Positions 32,305 to 45,817 of a DNA stretch of 64,000 nt are shown piece by piece. This DNA is from Drosophila pseudoobscura (taxonomy: Eukaryota > Arthropoda > Insecta > Diptera > Drosophilidae). The stretch's first letter is position 1. Each line of letters begins with the position of its first letter. The notes below the pieces were generated by a model, which was given only the letters and a program-made list of their open reading frames with translations, was not told where the DNA came from and did not search any database. Made by a program: the position numbers and the translations under genes. The DNA lies in contig NC_046679.1 in the NCBI RefSeq assembly GCF_009870125.1, forward strand, positions 16,430,001 through 16,494,000, given 5' to 3'.

Positions 32305-35300
32305 CTGCAAAAGCACAACCATAAAAAAAAGCGAAAGCATCTCATTAGAAAATCAGTGGACGTGGATTAATGATGCTGTCCCCATTAGTAATTCAATCGC
32401 CTGTAAGTCCAAATGGCTTTTACTTGACCCTTAGTCTTGAATGGTTTCGTTGACGGTCCATTCTGTAAAAGCGCATGACTCATGTAACCAGATATGAGAG
32501 CTCCACCCATTCACTTTCACGTTGTTTTTACACATGTCTCAACATTAACTGTCTCGTTTTTCATTTATCACATTATCAAAGCATCTTTACACATTAGCTA
32601 ATTGTAAAGTTACTAAATAATAAAAAAATAGCATGCGGAAGAGTAGTCGCGTTCTATGTAATCATTATTCAAAATTAATTTTATTGCACAGCGAAAAAAA
32701 GCTACATCAAATTAATGTCTGTCGAATTTGAAAATGTTTTCTTCTGCAATTATCATTAGAGAATATATTTGTGTAATTATTTTAACAATCACTGTTGACA
32801 CTTTCTGTTGGCTATCATTAATTTCACGCTGTAGCCCGATACAGAATTTTTCAGATGATATTTTTGACTTTTACACATCCCTACTTACATATCCTTCTTA
32901 ATCAAACAAAAAGGATCCGCACTAGGAAAATGATTTTGGAAACTGTCAGCCTCTCAGCTCAGAACTGAAATGCTGATTGGATCGGCGAATCGCGCGAATT
33001 TAAAGATTTTTCGCCTTATATGACAGGCATTCGAAATCAATACTCAGTCAATAATGCTCATCGACAAGTGCTCTTACACGTGTATTATCTTATCAGGGGC
33101 AGCGCCTCTCGTTCGATGGCAAACTCATCTAGTATTCATCAGCGTTAGCTCTCCCATCGAACCCCCGTGCATCGGAATCGAATCAAAATCTCTCTTCAAA
33201 ACCTTATTATTGTTGTTGCGTTGGTTGTTTTGGTTGAAATTGCGCCATTTGTGTGCATTTTGCACTTGAACTGGCCTATTTACCCATATTGTATGTATGT
33301 ACATCTGTGTGATAAGACTGCGAAAAAACTGACAAAAAGAAGGCGCCCCAATCTCAATTTGTTTGCTTACACGACCCGACGGCAAAGGGCGCCCGCCTCC
33401 CACTTCAATGGATTGGCATCCAGCGGCTGATTGGGGATGTGAGTGGGATACCAAGAACTTACCTCTAATCATCAACTAGCCTCTGGCACTTCTAATCATA
33501 ACCAGCCCAACCATATCCACATTACATGGACAAACAAATCAAATGCCACCGAATGGCGGCGTAAATAGCTGCTTTGATTAGTAGTTCTTAAGTTATTTCC
33601 GCTAATTACAGTTCTGCAGCGTTACGCCTCAACAAGTCGAAAATATTGACACAAATTGAGTTAAGTTACTCACTCAGATGGAGCACAGCACGTGAGTAGA
33701 GTGTGACACCATGGCAGGGAGAGCCATATCTGCCTTGGAAGAGTATCTCTCGCATGTGACTATGACTAAAAGTTGGTACTCAAGTTTACTCCTTCACATC
33801 GAAATGAAAGATTGAAGCTCAAAAATGAAGAGTTGCTTTTTCAGTTCAGCCCTAAAAACGTATACACATACGTAGTATATTGGCTTTACTTGGTATTTTC
33901 TTTTCATAAATTAACACGTTTTTATGAAACTTCTTGTTCTTGTATTCGATAAGCTTTTATTATAATTAAAAAACATAGTTTATGAACTTCTTCCTGTAAA
34001 GATTATCACCGATTCACAATTGTTGCCCCCTTCGCATAAGACCGTTGAACACGTTCCATCAACCTTATTTTTTACTTTCCAATTGAACTTCATGGGTTTT
34101 TCCTTATTTACTAGTTACCACCAACTGATCAAACATTTTTTTTTGATTTCGTTCACCAATTAAGCGCTGACACAGACGACAAACGTTTAATAGAAGTAAT
34201 TTTGATAAGTCAGACGTACTTAGGCGCCACGAAAAGATACTTATATATTATTTGGCAATCGAGTAAATACAGATATGATTCCAAACCTTGACTATTGAGA
34301 GGTTTGACAAACTGAGTGATAGGTGTTCACTGAAAAATAGTGGGTTGACGGGACATAAAGTCCTTGAAGGTTCTTACATGACTCTAATATAATATCTGCT
34401 ATGAAAATAAATGAAAATTACAAAAAAAAAATAGGGACTAATGTTAAACATATATTTTTGAAACATATTTAAACCACCCGTTCAGCACATTACAGCGCCT
34501 TCAAAATAAAAGGTTATGAATTTCGGCTTGTTTTACTCACAAAGAAATAAAAATAAAGCAAATCAATTCGCTTGCCAGGGATCTTAGCCCAAAATGGTAA
34601 AACTTGTGGTCCGAACTCAACGGCAACAAATCGAAACTAACAGAAGAGCTACCATTTAGATTTAAGAAATCAGTGGTTGCGATAATACGTTCAGTTTTTT
34701 CCCCAATCTACGCACACCAATATTTGATTATATTTGGTATTCAAGGGTAAACATTCTGACCAATTTTTACGCGCAGGGAAGCGAGGCAATGCATCACAGA
34801 CAGCAACAACATAAAACACTATACAGATAAAGCACTTTTAGTAGGTCCACTCACCCATTATGGTAGCCGAAATTTTCAATTAGAACACAATTAATGAAGC
34901 ACTGTCAAATTAGAACTCGAAGTAATACCCGGCGTATACGTATTGTGGAAAATAACTCGGTGTCTGGCTATGGACAGATCAAAGCTAACAGTTTTGTTTG
35001 GCTGCCGGAACTGAAATGATGTCGATGTGAGAATGTTTTGACGCTTTTGTCGTTTGGGCATGCAAAATTAAGCCGGGAAATTATGACAGACGCATTTAAA
35101 TTCTCTGCTTAGTCGCCAGACCGAGCATATAATATATATACTCGCAAGCTCGAAGCACTAATAAGCAGAGAGAGACACATACGAACATACATACATATTA
35201 GTAGTACAGATATCAGTGGCTATTATATCGCATTGAATAGCCACTCAGACGCGACCATTGAACAAAGCAGAGCCGAGAGAACTGAGCTCTGAATTTGTGG

Positions 35301-37498
35301 GATTTTTATCAGCACTTTGTCTGCCTTTCTGACAATTGTCTGGTTCTCTCCAAAGCAGCCGTATTTGACTTAAAATGTCGCAGCTACGAAAGACCCCCTA
35401 GTTCCGGATATTCTGTGGAAAACTTTGCCTCACTTTGATCGGGAATTCAGCTTCAAGGAAATTCATTAGCATGCACCGGACACTCCCCGGGGGATTGACT
35501 TATTTCGATGTCTTATCGATACAGTTAAGACATACATAAGTACATAATAAAGTCGCTAGGCCAGTCGGCTAACGTGCGTGCTAATTGAAATGTGTCTGCG
35601 GTAGGCACATTAAGTCTTTTGAGACTGCGTCTTGTTGGTGTTTCCCCCCATCCGAAACAAGTCGTTTAGAGATAACCTGACGCAAATACTAATTAGGAGT
35701 ATTTTAAAAAGTTGAATACTCGTACTCTTTTGATGTTTTGCTTTAGATCAATAAATATCCGGCTTTTACAGTGCTTAAGTGGTAATTTTTAGTGTATTGT
35801 TTTATATAAAACGTATCACAACAGTCGCAAATGGTGTTTAAATCAATTGATACAAATATATAGTTACTGACACCTACTTTCTATCCTTTTAAATCTTAAT
35901 GCTATACAACTATGACTCAAAGAAGAGTATAGAAGAGTTTTGCATCCCATTTCTACTTTATCCTCGAATTTCCATTTTGCAAGAACTTTTTTTGTTAACT
36001 TAAAAAAAAAGGTCAACGCTTGAGAAACATTAAAAATGGTAGAAAACTTCAAGCTTGGCTCTATATGTCTTCAGGAATAGCCTTTGCATCGACACAAATA
36101 AAAAAACCTATGAAAGGTCAGGCAATTTTTTTTTTAATCCAATATTTATATGTATATTAATTTCAGCGCTCAAAATGCTGAGTCAAAATTATGAAAGTGT
36201 GTGTCACCAAAACGCGGTTTTTAAATATGTCAAACAGAATTTTGAAGTTTTGCATGTTTTAAGTTTGAGAATGCGATCTACTCATACAGGCATACAATCT
36301 AATTTTGGTCTCGTGTATAGAGAAGTGTTCTTACTATTTTATTTATGTGCACTTTATCCGGGGATTAACCGTATCGTATTAGACGATTTATTTATCATGC
36401 AATTAAACGGTAATTGCGTTTATCGCGACATGTTTCCCCTATCTAATAATCTCCAGTGGCAGTTTTTATACCGATCCCATTGATACAGCCATTTCCCCAC
36501 AACATATTTCGCATTTACCATTCAGTATCGCTTTGACAAATATGGATAGATATTTGTCAACAACCTGTCGAGCATCTGAGCAAATATCCAAGCAAATACG
36601 GACTTTGTGGGGGGCTTCCTGTAATTGGCATTAAATATTTGCATAGAAATGCGGCTGGCGATGATCGAAGTAGAATGTGGAAATGCGACAGCTCTCGACT
36701 CAGGCGAGCTGCTGCTGGCACGATTTCAATTTACATTTTGTGCGTCGCTTTCGATGTCGATCAATCAATCAATCGACGGTGACCTTCACATTGACCATGC
36801 CTCAAGGGAAACAAAACGAAGAGAGAAGCGACAAACCCTGGCGCCAAAGGTAGGCGTGGCCTGTCTCCAATGCGAAGTCGTACGACTGCAATCGGGGCTT
36901 GGTGCGACAGACAGTGCCTGATAATTTTCTAATTTCTCATTTGAAGGGGCGTACCCAGGGTCCAGAGGTTATCGTTATCACTAAATGGGCTCAAACATGC
37001 ATACACTTGGGATTGGGATTGCTGTACAGTATAGTTTTATTATCAACTATATACATAAGAGTATATGTCTTTGCCATCCATTCCATCCATCCTTCTGTCC
37101 ATACTTACACATATACTGAAGAGGACGAGGAAGGGTCTTTTCCCAAGTCCCCCATCAACTTATCTAATGAAGGGAAGGCGTTACATAGACATTCTAGATA
37201 GGTACTTAGGAACTAATTGAACTGTGTATACTTAATATTAACATTGTGCAATGTTGATAAGAATAATTGTACAGTTTGCTCAATATTATCTATCTATTTA
37301 AGTGTTTATACCCTTGCAAAGAAAGATTTGACATTTGTGTTTTCTAGACCATTCAGAACTTATCTTATTTGCAAAATTATAAAATCATCGGCTAACCGAT
37401 GAGAATTCTCTTTCAACATTGGTTGGTCTTGACTTCATATCTACCTACGAGTACAATAGCAACTGGCTAAACTAATCTACAAGAACTAGGAGAGTCCA
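32305..37498. other. 5.2-kb intergenic region between the two transporters
   Basis: AT-rich, no supported coding gene on either strand. It should hold the promoter and non-coding first exon(s) of transporter 1. A plus-strand core-promoter-like arrangement occurs at 33016 (TTATATG) and 33043 (TCAGTC initiator), about 28 bp apart. The longest open frame (36055-36483, 142 codons) begins at a non-ATG codon and shows no domain. Confidence 0.4.
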
Positions 37499-39964
37499 TT
37501 AGCGTCCATTTAGCCAGGACTGTATTTGGCTGGCACTCTTGCCCTTCGTCTCCTGCAGCATTGTGGCCACATAGATGGTGGCAGCGGCCATGCACGTGGC
37601 GAAGAACCAGAAAGTGACGTCCGATCCGAGAGACTCGATCATTGTGCCAAAGCTTTTGGTGACGATAAACACACACAGCCAGTTGGCCATCACAGTGATT
37701 GCGACGGCAGTGGCCTTGACGTCGGGCAGGAAGAGCTCGCCCATCATCAGCCAGGGAATGGGGCCATAGCCCACCGAAAAGGTGATCATGAAGAGCACCA
37801 CGCAGAGCAGCGGCAGCCAGCCAATGGAGGAGACATCCTTGCCGCTATCCTTCATGTCGAAGTAGGCACCCAGTATGGCCAGGCAGATGGACATTACTGT
37901 GCTGCTGAAGAGCAGCAGGATCTTTCGCCCAGCACGATCGATCAGCAGCGAAGCGGTTAGGGTCATAATCACCTGCACAACGCCCACGATGATGGAGCAG
38001 ACGGAGGCATCGAGAGTGCTGCCTGCGGACTGGAAGATCGGAACCGTGTAGAAGATGACCGCATTGATGCCAGAGAACTGCTGAAAGAACATCAGCAGTA
38101 TGGAGATGACCAGACCGTTGCGGGCTCCACGATTACTGAAAAGATCCAGGATGCCGGCATCGGCTGCGGCCTGGTCCAGATCATTTTGGATGACTTGGAT
38201 GGCACTGCGCGAGTCGCAGTAGCGACCCCAGAGCCACTTCAACGAGAGGGCGGCCTCGGCCCGTTGACCCTACAAGGTAAGATAAAGATGATATATGGGG
38301 CTTGAAGATGTGTGGCATGGATGGATGGATGGGCACTCCCTCACCTTCTTGAGCAGATAGACTGGCGTCTCGGGCAATATGAGCAGGCCCAAAAACAGAA
38401 AGATTGGCACAAACAAGCAGAGCGTACTCAAAGTGGTCCAGGACACCATAGATCCCACCATATACACGAACAGTATGCCAACAGTGAGCAGCAGTTGGAA
38501 TAGAGTGCCCAGGGTGCCACGAATGCTCGTCTCGGCAATCTCGGATATGTACATGGGTGCGACCACGCAAAAGCTGCCCGTGGAGATGCCTAGATAAAGC
38601 ACAGATTAACAATCAGTGAATTATTTACAAGAGATAGTTACTTACCGATCAGAAAGCGTCCAAAATATAGCCAGCCAGCAGAATTGGCGAAGATAATCGA
38701 GAGCCAGGCCAATATAAAGGGAACATTCATGACCATTGCTGTGTAGCGTCGGCCTATGGCATCAGCAATGTATCCCGTGGGCATGGCTCCCAGAAAGGCG
38801 CCAATAGCCAGCAGGGAACTGACCCAGGTCTCTGAAAATGTAAAGAATACAAAATCAAAGAAAATATAACAATATCTATAAATCTTATCAGTAATCGAAC
38901 TGAACAAGCGGGCTCTTATAATTTATTATCAAACACGTTTATAGCATCCAATTATTCGGGAGATTAGTATGACCATTTAAGTCATAGGAAGCGTGACTTT
39001 TCCACATTAAGATAGACGTTACTCAGTGACTATATCTGTTTATTTGTTACTCTATAAACAAAAGTGAAAACAATTTAATTCTAGGTGGGATTACTGGAAG
39101 GGTGGAAACAAAGTAAACACTTTACTGATTAAACTTAATTCAGTGTGAGATTGAATGAATCGGGATACAAAATCATGCTACTCCTGCTCTAATATTTTTT
39201 TAGATCATCAAAACAGACTTTTCTATTCATGCTGATCAAGAATATATGGTGAAACCACACGATCTGAATACACCCCTCTGTCTGTGATCTATAAGTACCA
39301 GGTGGAATTACTATCATATAAGACAGACAACTTTTTTAAAACTCGCTTAAAATGTGGATAGGAATCAACACGGTTTTAATATAATTTAAGCTACTTACGT
39401 TGACCCGCTGTCAGTTGCAGACGGTCTTCGCTTGGCAGAGGCAACGGTATTGGGCTGGTTCCATTGGCAATTGTAGCGTTCCCCATTGTTGAGTTCCCTG
39501 CTGTGGTGTTAGCCGGCGGGTGCACACTGATCTGATCTAGCACAGGGCTGGTCCACGCCAGGGCTGTGCCAGCGGCAACGGCTCCCAAGCACACTGTAAG
39601 TTGTTCATTAGCGATCGATTCACAAGAAAACCACTATGATGTCTTCCACTCACTTATCAGGGCAGCCACATATTGACGGGTCTTCGAAGTTTTAACCACA
39701 CCATCCTGCAGTGGGTCATAGAGCATTGGGTTGCGAGCCGAAGGGTCCGCATCCTCTTGGCTGACAGTCTGTAACAGGAAATCATTTAATTATTATCTGG
39801 AAAATACTAAAAATATACGACATGATTTTAAGCTCATCTCTTGATTTTTTCAAGCAAGATGTGAGCAAGATGAAAAACTACTCTTTTGGGATGGTGAGAA
39901 TACAAGTGCTTTCCTTTACCTGCCACCAGCGCGCCATGGCGCGTACTACTTTTTCCGAATCCAT
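37499..39964 (-). CDS. Tret1-like facilitated sugar transporter 2
   Basis: Six minus-strand exons, 39920-39964, 39654-39768, 39399-39593, 38646-38831, 38345-38589 and 37499-38269, join in frame to 518 residues with 12 predicted helices. Sugar-porter motifs: DAIGRR in the first half, PETP after helix 6, QQFSG at helix 7, DRAGRK in the second half and QETKG at the end. The helix 1-2 loop is longer than in transporter 1 and carries four N-glycosylation sequons at residues 82, 87, 92 and 97. Introns 1-5 range from about 60 to 567 bp. It is the same family as the gene at 30669 but clearly diverged, so the pair is old. The N-terminal 15-residue exon starts MDSEKVV. The substrate is unknown, probably a hexose or trehalose. 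Confidence 0.92.
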
Positions 39965-42900
39965 TTTAAACTGTCCCGATTTCCGGGTTGTTCTTCCCAA
40001 CGTCTTATATAAGTCAAACACACACAAAACGCACTTTGCCCAATTTAATGACAATTTTGTTCTTCTTAAAAAACACTACTTTATGGTTTGTATATTTTGG
40101 TTTATATTGAGCTTATTTTTATCTTTTGTCATTAATTATCTAAGAAAGATGTATATATTTATATTTGAATATTTCGCTGTTTGTTGTTTTCGTCCACTAA
40201 TTTTAGTTTTTGAGCCTCGTGGGCTGCGGTTTGTCTCGTGCGGCCACCTCGAAACGACTGAATCGTTGGACTCTTCGAAAAAACGTATTTTGATCTCAAT
40301 TCTTTGGGAACATTCTTTTAGTTTGCATAGAACTTTTATTTTATTTGGCCTGGCGCTTTGTTGGCATTTCATTGTATTGCCAACAGATTACGCGCATTAG
40401 ATGCACACGAATCTTATGTTTTACGTCAGAAACAGATGAAATATCTTTAGGAATTGGGTAAAGGTGGGCTTGTCAAGAAGGCCACCAGAATACTATGGCA
40501 ACCTGTTGGAGAAGACGCATGACACTATCGGCTCTTTAATCGTAATTCTTCTAAGAGGCCTTACTGGGGTCACATAAATCTATTGAACCTTTATCTATTA
40601 GCATATCGTAGTAGTCGTGTCAATAGTCAGCCAATATAAAGAAGTTTAAAGATATGCCACAGATCATTCTTCGCCCATATTAAGCATACGCCCCGCGCCT
40701 GAACCGAACAAAGTACAAGCCAGCAATACTTTCGACAATGTTTTTGCCAGTTAAAATTAAATTGCTAAATGCATTTCGATGCGTTGCACTCGCTTGCCAA
40801 ATGCCAGGAAAGATACCGACCCGCATCTATCAGCTGTGCCCCGGCTATAAATAGAAACTTGTTTTTGTTTCCGATTAGACGACAACGACTACGATGTTTG
40901 GAAATGCATTCCTTATGAAAATGATGAATCCTTGGGGGAGTGCAGGCGAGCGTTTAGAATGTAATTTAAACGGAATGTTTAATTGGAAAATAAAACACGT
41001 AAATCTTAATGGCGTCAAGTGCATGCCAAAAGAAACCTGTCGCCAGATTCACACCCAAACAAGTCACACAGGCATACACATCTGGTTGGAGGAAGCGAGA
41101 GAAAGAGAGAGCGAGTGAGCGAGCACGAGAGAGATCGCCAGAAAGAGTCAGCAAGAAAACAGACACACCCACCGTACTGATAGAGGCGCGCTCGGCTCGG
41201 CTCATCTTATCCCCATCACATGCTAATTAGTCGGCGTCATTTGTTTTGCTCTGTTCGCATTGCTCTCTAATACCATTACGAGGGGTATGATGATTATGAT
41301 AATACATTTGCCGCACAGTCGAAGAAGTGTGTTCATATGTTTTCTTGTCTCTGCGATAAGCAATACCTTACGAATAGACAGAACTGATCATACATAACAT
41401 CCCTATAATTACAGACTATAGAGTATGCAATGCTTCGGTTGACGGTGTTCTCTTTTTTCTCTTCGTATTGCTTAGTGCCATTTGTCGTTTTCCCGATGTC
41501 AAGTTCAGCTATCGCCTTGTGCCTTTGAGAGGATTGTTCCCATAAATTTGAGCAGGTGCCCCGTGGGCCCGTTCGTTTAATATTCAATGTTTCCTCTTAC
41601 ACGCCCACATTTTTCTTGTCTCTATTGTTTTCCATATTGCAGCGCAGTCGGCGATAGACAATTTCTTTTATTGACGGCATGCCCTTAATTCGCTCAAGTC
41701 CATTGCCCATTCGGTAATTAAAATGATAGTGTTGTGGGGATACCAGCGGATACATCAAGGTGTGTTTTTCATTCAGTCGCAGGTATATATGTATGTATGT
41801 ATGTATGCAGTATCTATGTATGTGTGGAGGGTGGGGTTTTCTAAGGAGCCTAAATGTATACTTTGAATTTGCCCTTCCGATACCAAATTATAATCTAAAT
41901 GGATACAAAATATTTGGAATTGAAACAAAATTTTCAACAGGTTTTACTGATTCTTCGAGTTGAGCAACATACATAGTTTTAGTCATGCTTTCCATTATTC
42001 ATCATATTATTTATTCATTTTATTATTCACACAAAACAAGAGTACTGGTTAATCTGCATGCAGCCATATGTACAGTGCAAAGTCTTTCTCTACGCTCGTA
42101 ATCAAAAGGAGTGATGCATTTTCTCTCATAAGAAAGTCTTTTGTACTTAATGAAATATCTGGAAAACATTGCTCAAGTTTCCTTGAAATACAAGAAACAC
42201 ATTTACTAAACTGAATCACAAGAGGTTTGGATGAAATGATTCATAAAATCACTTCAAAGAGTTTCGGTAATATTTTCAAAATTCCTTGGCAGTTTTATAG
42301 TTTTGTATTTATCATTTATGGCGGATGCAGTGGCCATGGAATGCCAAAAAATATTGATATGTAAATATTATTATTTGTGCACTGCAGATTGCCCGACAGT
42401 TGGAAACAAGCAAAAGATAAGCTCGTGTAAATATACAAAGGCTGATGGGCACGCGACTGAAACTACTGTATGTACATAATCGTAATATTATATTGCTGCT
42501 CTGGTTATTTTTATTGTTTTACTGTCCCGACGTGATAATATATGTATAAGCGATAGGGGACAGTAGCCGAAATAAGGCCATATTTCGGCCCATTATCTGG
42601 GGGGCTGGAGTGCATGTGAATCATTTAGTCGATTCGAGTGTGGGCTAAGCAATTGGCAATCGTTTGCCTAAAATCTCAAATTGAAGAGTCCAGTGTCACG
42701 CTCAAAGTAAAACACTTAATTGGCCATTATCGAAAACAGTTAGTGACTGCGTGACCCGCACGGCGATCACCTGCCAGGCTGCTGTTAGCCTTGATAGCGC
42801 TCCATTTTGATAAGAATCTTTTGGCCCCGTGCTCAATCGACTCTATAGATGCCTAATTCCCAATCAAGTTATTTGGTACTTCTGGCCGAGTTTTGAGTGG

Positions 42901-44037
42901 GAAGTAATCTACCCCCCGAATCGCTACACTTCCTAAGTACATAACTCTTGATGCTGTGATACCCTCTGCTAGACCTAATCGTTGGTTTATGGCCTCTGAT
43001 AGCACAAACACTCGGCTTGGCAACCTTCTCAACCTATTCAAAACGGTTTAAATCATTAAGAGAGCTGTTCAAGTGTAGAAGTAGCTTGCATAAATCCTTA
43101 TGTTTTGTGTACATTTCTACGCAGCCCAAAATACTGATTAGATATTTTGCAATTAGGGGCTAATAAATTACATAGTTCGCATATTGAAAGATAGGTCTAA
43201 GCAAGCCATAATTATTTGTTTTAACTAATCTAGTCCGCAAAAGTATGGAACATATGAGTTCTAATGTATTCGAGCGCCAATGGGGGTCGCATTTTATAAT
43301 TGATTTTATACACATAATTATTACGTATCACATGATGTGGACTGTCCAAATGGAAGCATTAGAAATTATAATATAGAACCAAAAATGCTGAAATTATTGC
43401 ATCGGGAAATAGTTTTCTTGACTTATAATCAATGGTGTTCCCCAATCTTTTATGCATTAGTTGAACACAAAATGTATTCTTCTAGAAAACACCGCTTATC
43501 TTTCACTTTCATCTTTCGATTCGTATATTACAATACATATGCCACCTGCTCTTACCTTTTTAATATCTTCGCTGGCAACCATGTTCCAGTTTGAATAAAA
43601 AACAACAACGCGATAAAATCAAATTCTTAGGCCGTATTTACGGCTATATTATTTCGGGATTTGTATGTAACTCGGAAGTGCTCGTACAACTATTGTGATC
43701 GGCTCCAGTTCTGTAGAAGCGCTTTTACTATTGGAACGTGCGAATGCGCGTTGAGCGTCCGAGCAAAACTGAATTTCTCAAAGGAAACGCGCTTAACATC
43801 GAAACGAAATCGATGGCCACAGCGACGCCAGCAGCAACGGCGACTGTGACGGCAGCAGTGACAGTGGCAGCAGCGCAGCCGTATACGGTATACGATATAA
43901 TTTCGAATTTGCCTTGTTGGTGTTGGAATGGATTCGAGTGGGCGAATCTATGACGTCCCTGCTGATTGGAGAACCAATCGCATTCAATTTTGGATGAGGA
44001 AATGGTGCCAAATGGAATTCAATAAGGGTCAGACTGC
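39965..44037. other. 4-kb intergenic region with scattered promoter-like motifs
   Basis: No supported gene. A consensus TATA box (CTATAAATAG) occurs at about 40845-40854 on the plus strand, about 45 bp before an ATG at 40894 that opens a 74-codon frame with no recognisable features. A GA-rich, GAGA-factor-like tract lies at 41085-41145. A GC-richer patch at 43735-43955 contains a 46-codon ATG frame (43813-43953) with an Ala/Thr run and a CWCW motif. The rest is AT-rich. Confidence 0.4.
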
Positions 44038-44807
44038 TCATTTTTCGGTTGTGATCCGGTGCAAACTAAAATTACTCTTGCTTACACCACGTCTGTAGCT
44101 CGTTTTGGATCTGTCCATTTGGATATCCTGATAGGACTTGAATTTCTCAACTATTCGCTGCAACCCTTGCTCCAACGATGGTGATCTGACCTTGTCGAGT
44201 ACCTTGAGAATGTAGTCCGTTAGGGCTTGGCCCAGCATCTGGTGGGACAGAGACAGATGCAGAGGTCAGACAGATTTGAGAGATCAAACTGAACCTGACA
44301 CCCACCGCAATGTAATCCGCACCCACTCTGCAGCGGCTGTGCGTTTGGTTATTCTCATTTATCATCACCTGGAACATGATCGGATCCGACTCATTGATTA
44401 GAGCGCCCACAAAGCGGATAAATGTCAGAGCATGAGCGTGCAAGAGGGCAATGTTGATATCTTCACCCTTTTTGAATTTAGAGATGGACCAATACCACTC
44501 GTTCAGAAAGCTGCAGATTATAAAATACTCCAATAATATTACATTTTTATGCATCAGAGAGGATCCCAAATCTCATTTCTTACGTATAGAATACATCCTG
44601 GCCAAATCGTCGCTCTCGAGGTCTGATTATGTTCCACGCCTGCCTCAGAGCCACCTTTTCGCAGAGGGTAAATCCGAGCTCATCCTTAATAGGCCCCGCC
44701 TTTATTGTCAACAATTGCTTCGGATAGATTTGTTTGGCAATATTGAAACGTATTGAAGATGTAGATGAAGAACGTATTTTGCTGGGTTTCTCGTCGATAT
44801 CGGCCAT
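44038..44807 (-). CDS. Divergent globin, glob2/glob3 type (copy 1)
   Basis: Exons 44584-44807, 44306-44510 and 44038-44238 join in frame to 209 residues. The globin fold region runs from about residue 45 to 185, with an N-terminal extension of about 45 residues and a basic C-terminal tail. The distal E7 candidate is His101 (HAH at 99-101) and the proximal F8 is His132 (THSR), 31 residues apart, which suits heme binding. The intron after helix F (phase 0 before MLGQAL) is shared with the neighbouring globin. D. melanogaster has two such globins, glob2 and glob3, on 3R with testis-biased expression; which one this corresponds to I cannot say. It may bind oxygen or act in redox protection in sperm. 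Confidence 0.88.
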
Positions 44808-45020
44808 CGATTAATTTTGATCAATACTCATAAATAAGAAAAACTAAATCCAGAACAGGACTCGGAATAAAGTGTAAGGAACGGAAAAAATTAAGCTTCT
44901 GAAAAATATATTTACATTGTGATTTATTCCATGTGGATTTTCTACAGCATGCTAGAACATTCTCAGAAAATATTCATTCATAAAGTTGCTAAAAATGTAT
45001 TACTTTGTTTTGTCTCTGAA

Positions 45021-45817
45021 TTAATCCATTATTACAGACTTCTTAGCTGACTTAATACTGGATGCCCTTTCGCTTTTAGGTTCGACACTTGTATTGGTAT
45101 TTCGGTAGAACCCAGACATGGCTTTTTTCCGGGCTTCTTCGGCCTCAGCATATCCACCGACAATTGTCACCAGTTTTTCAAGGGCAGTCGTCAGAGTGCA
45201 GGAGTTGTGTTTTTCAATGACCGGAGAGGACAGCAAGTAATCCTTCAAAGCATTTGCCAACATCTATGCAACGATAAATATGTATCAAAATGTACTTAGT
45301 GCACTTTCCAAACGGTTCTTACCTTCATGTCATCGAGGTCGATGCCGGTTTTCAGATGAAACGGCAGATTCTCATCCAGGCTCGAGCGAAACTGCAGATT
45401 CATATCCAAGGTTTGTACCAATTTCGAGAGAAGTCTCATCATCGCGGTGGCATGACCGTGAAGCTTAGTCAGGTTGATTTTTCCCTGTTGTCGAAAGGTG
45501 TTGATCAGCAGCTCATGTTCCGTAAGAAAGCTGGTTCATAAATGATGGGTAATTGTTATTGTTAATTGTTAAAAAAATGCGACAAGATTGTCAAAACATA
45601 TTGAAGCTTACTCATAAAATGTGTTCTGCCCATAACGGCGTTGAAAGGGCTCAATAAAACGCCAAGCATTGCGCAGTGCAGACTTCTCCAAAATACTAAA
45701 GCCATTATCATCAAGCTTATGGCTGACATCCCGCTCCGGCAGTGGCTTTGGGTACACGGGCAAAACGATAGTTGGCCTTTGTTCTTCTGATAACTCAACA
45801 TTAATTTGACTTCCCAT
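45021..45817 (-). CDS. Divergent globin, glob2/glob3 type (copy 2)
   Basis: Exons 45612-45817, 45323-45530 and 45021-45263 join to 218 residues with the same two intron positions and phases as the globin at 44038. The helix A motif (EKSALRNAWRFIEPFQRRYG) aligns with its neighbour, an HGH replaces HAH at the distal site, and the proximal His lies in PFHLK, 12 residues before the shared intron exactly as in the partner. The C-terminal tail is Lys/Ser-rich. The two genes are head-to-tail, about 210 bp apart, so they arose by tandem duplication; sequence divergence between them is large, so the duplication is old. Confidence 0.88.

Noticed and set aside
36055-36483. 142-codon plus-strand open frame in the intergenic region
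   Set aside because: It starts at a non-ATG codon, is AT-rich and shows no domain or splice support; probably chance.
40845-41118. TATA box followed by a 74-codon ORF
   Set aside because: The TATA box is convincing but the frame runs into a GA-rich low-complexity tract and looks like non-coding DNA; not called as a gene.
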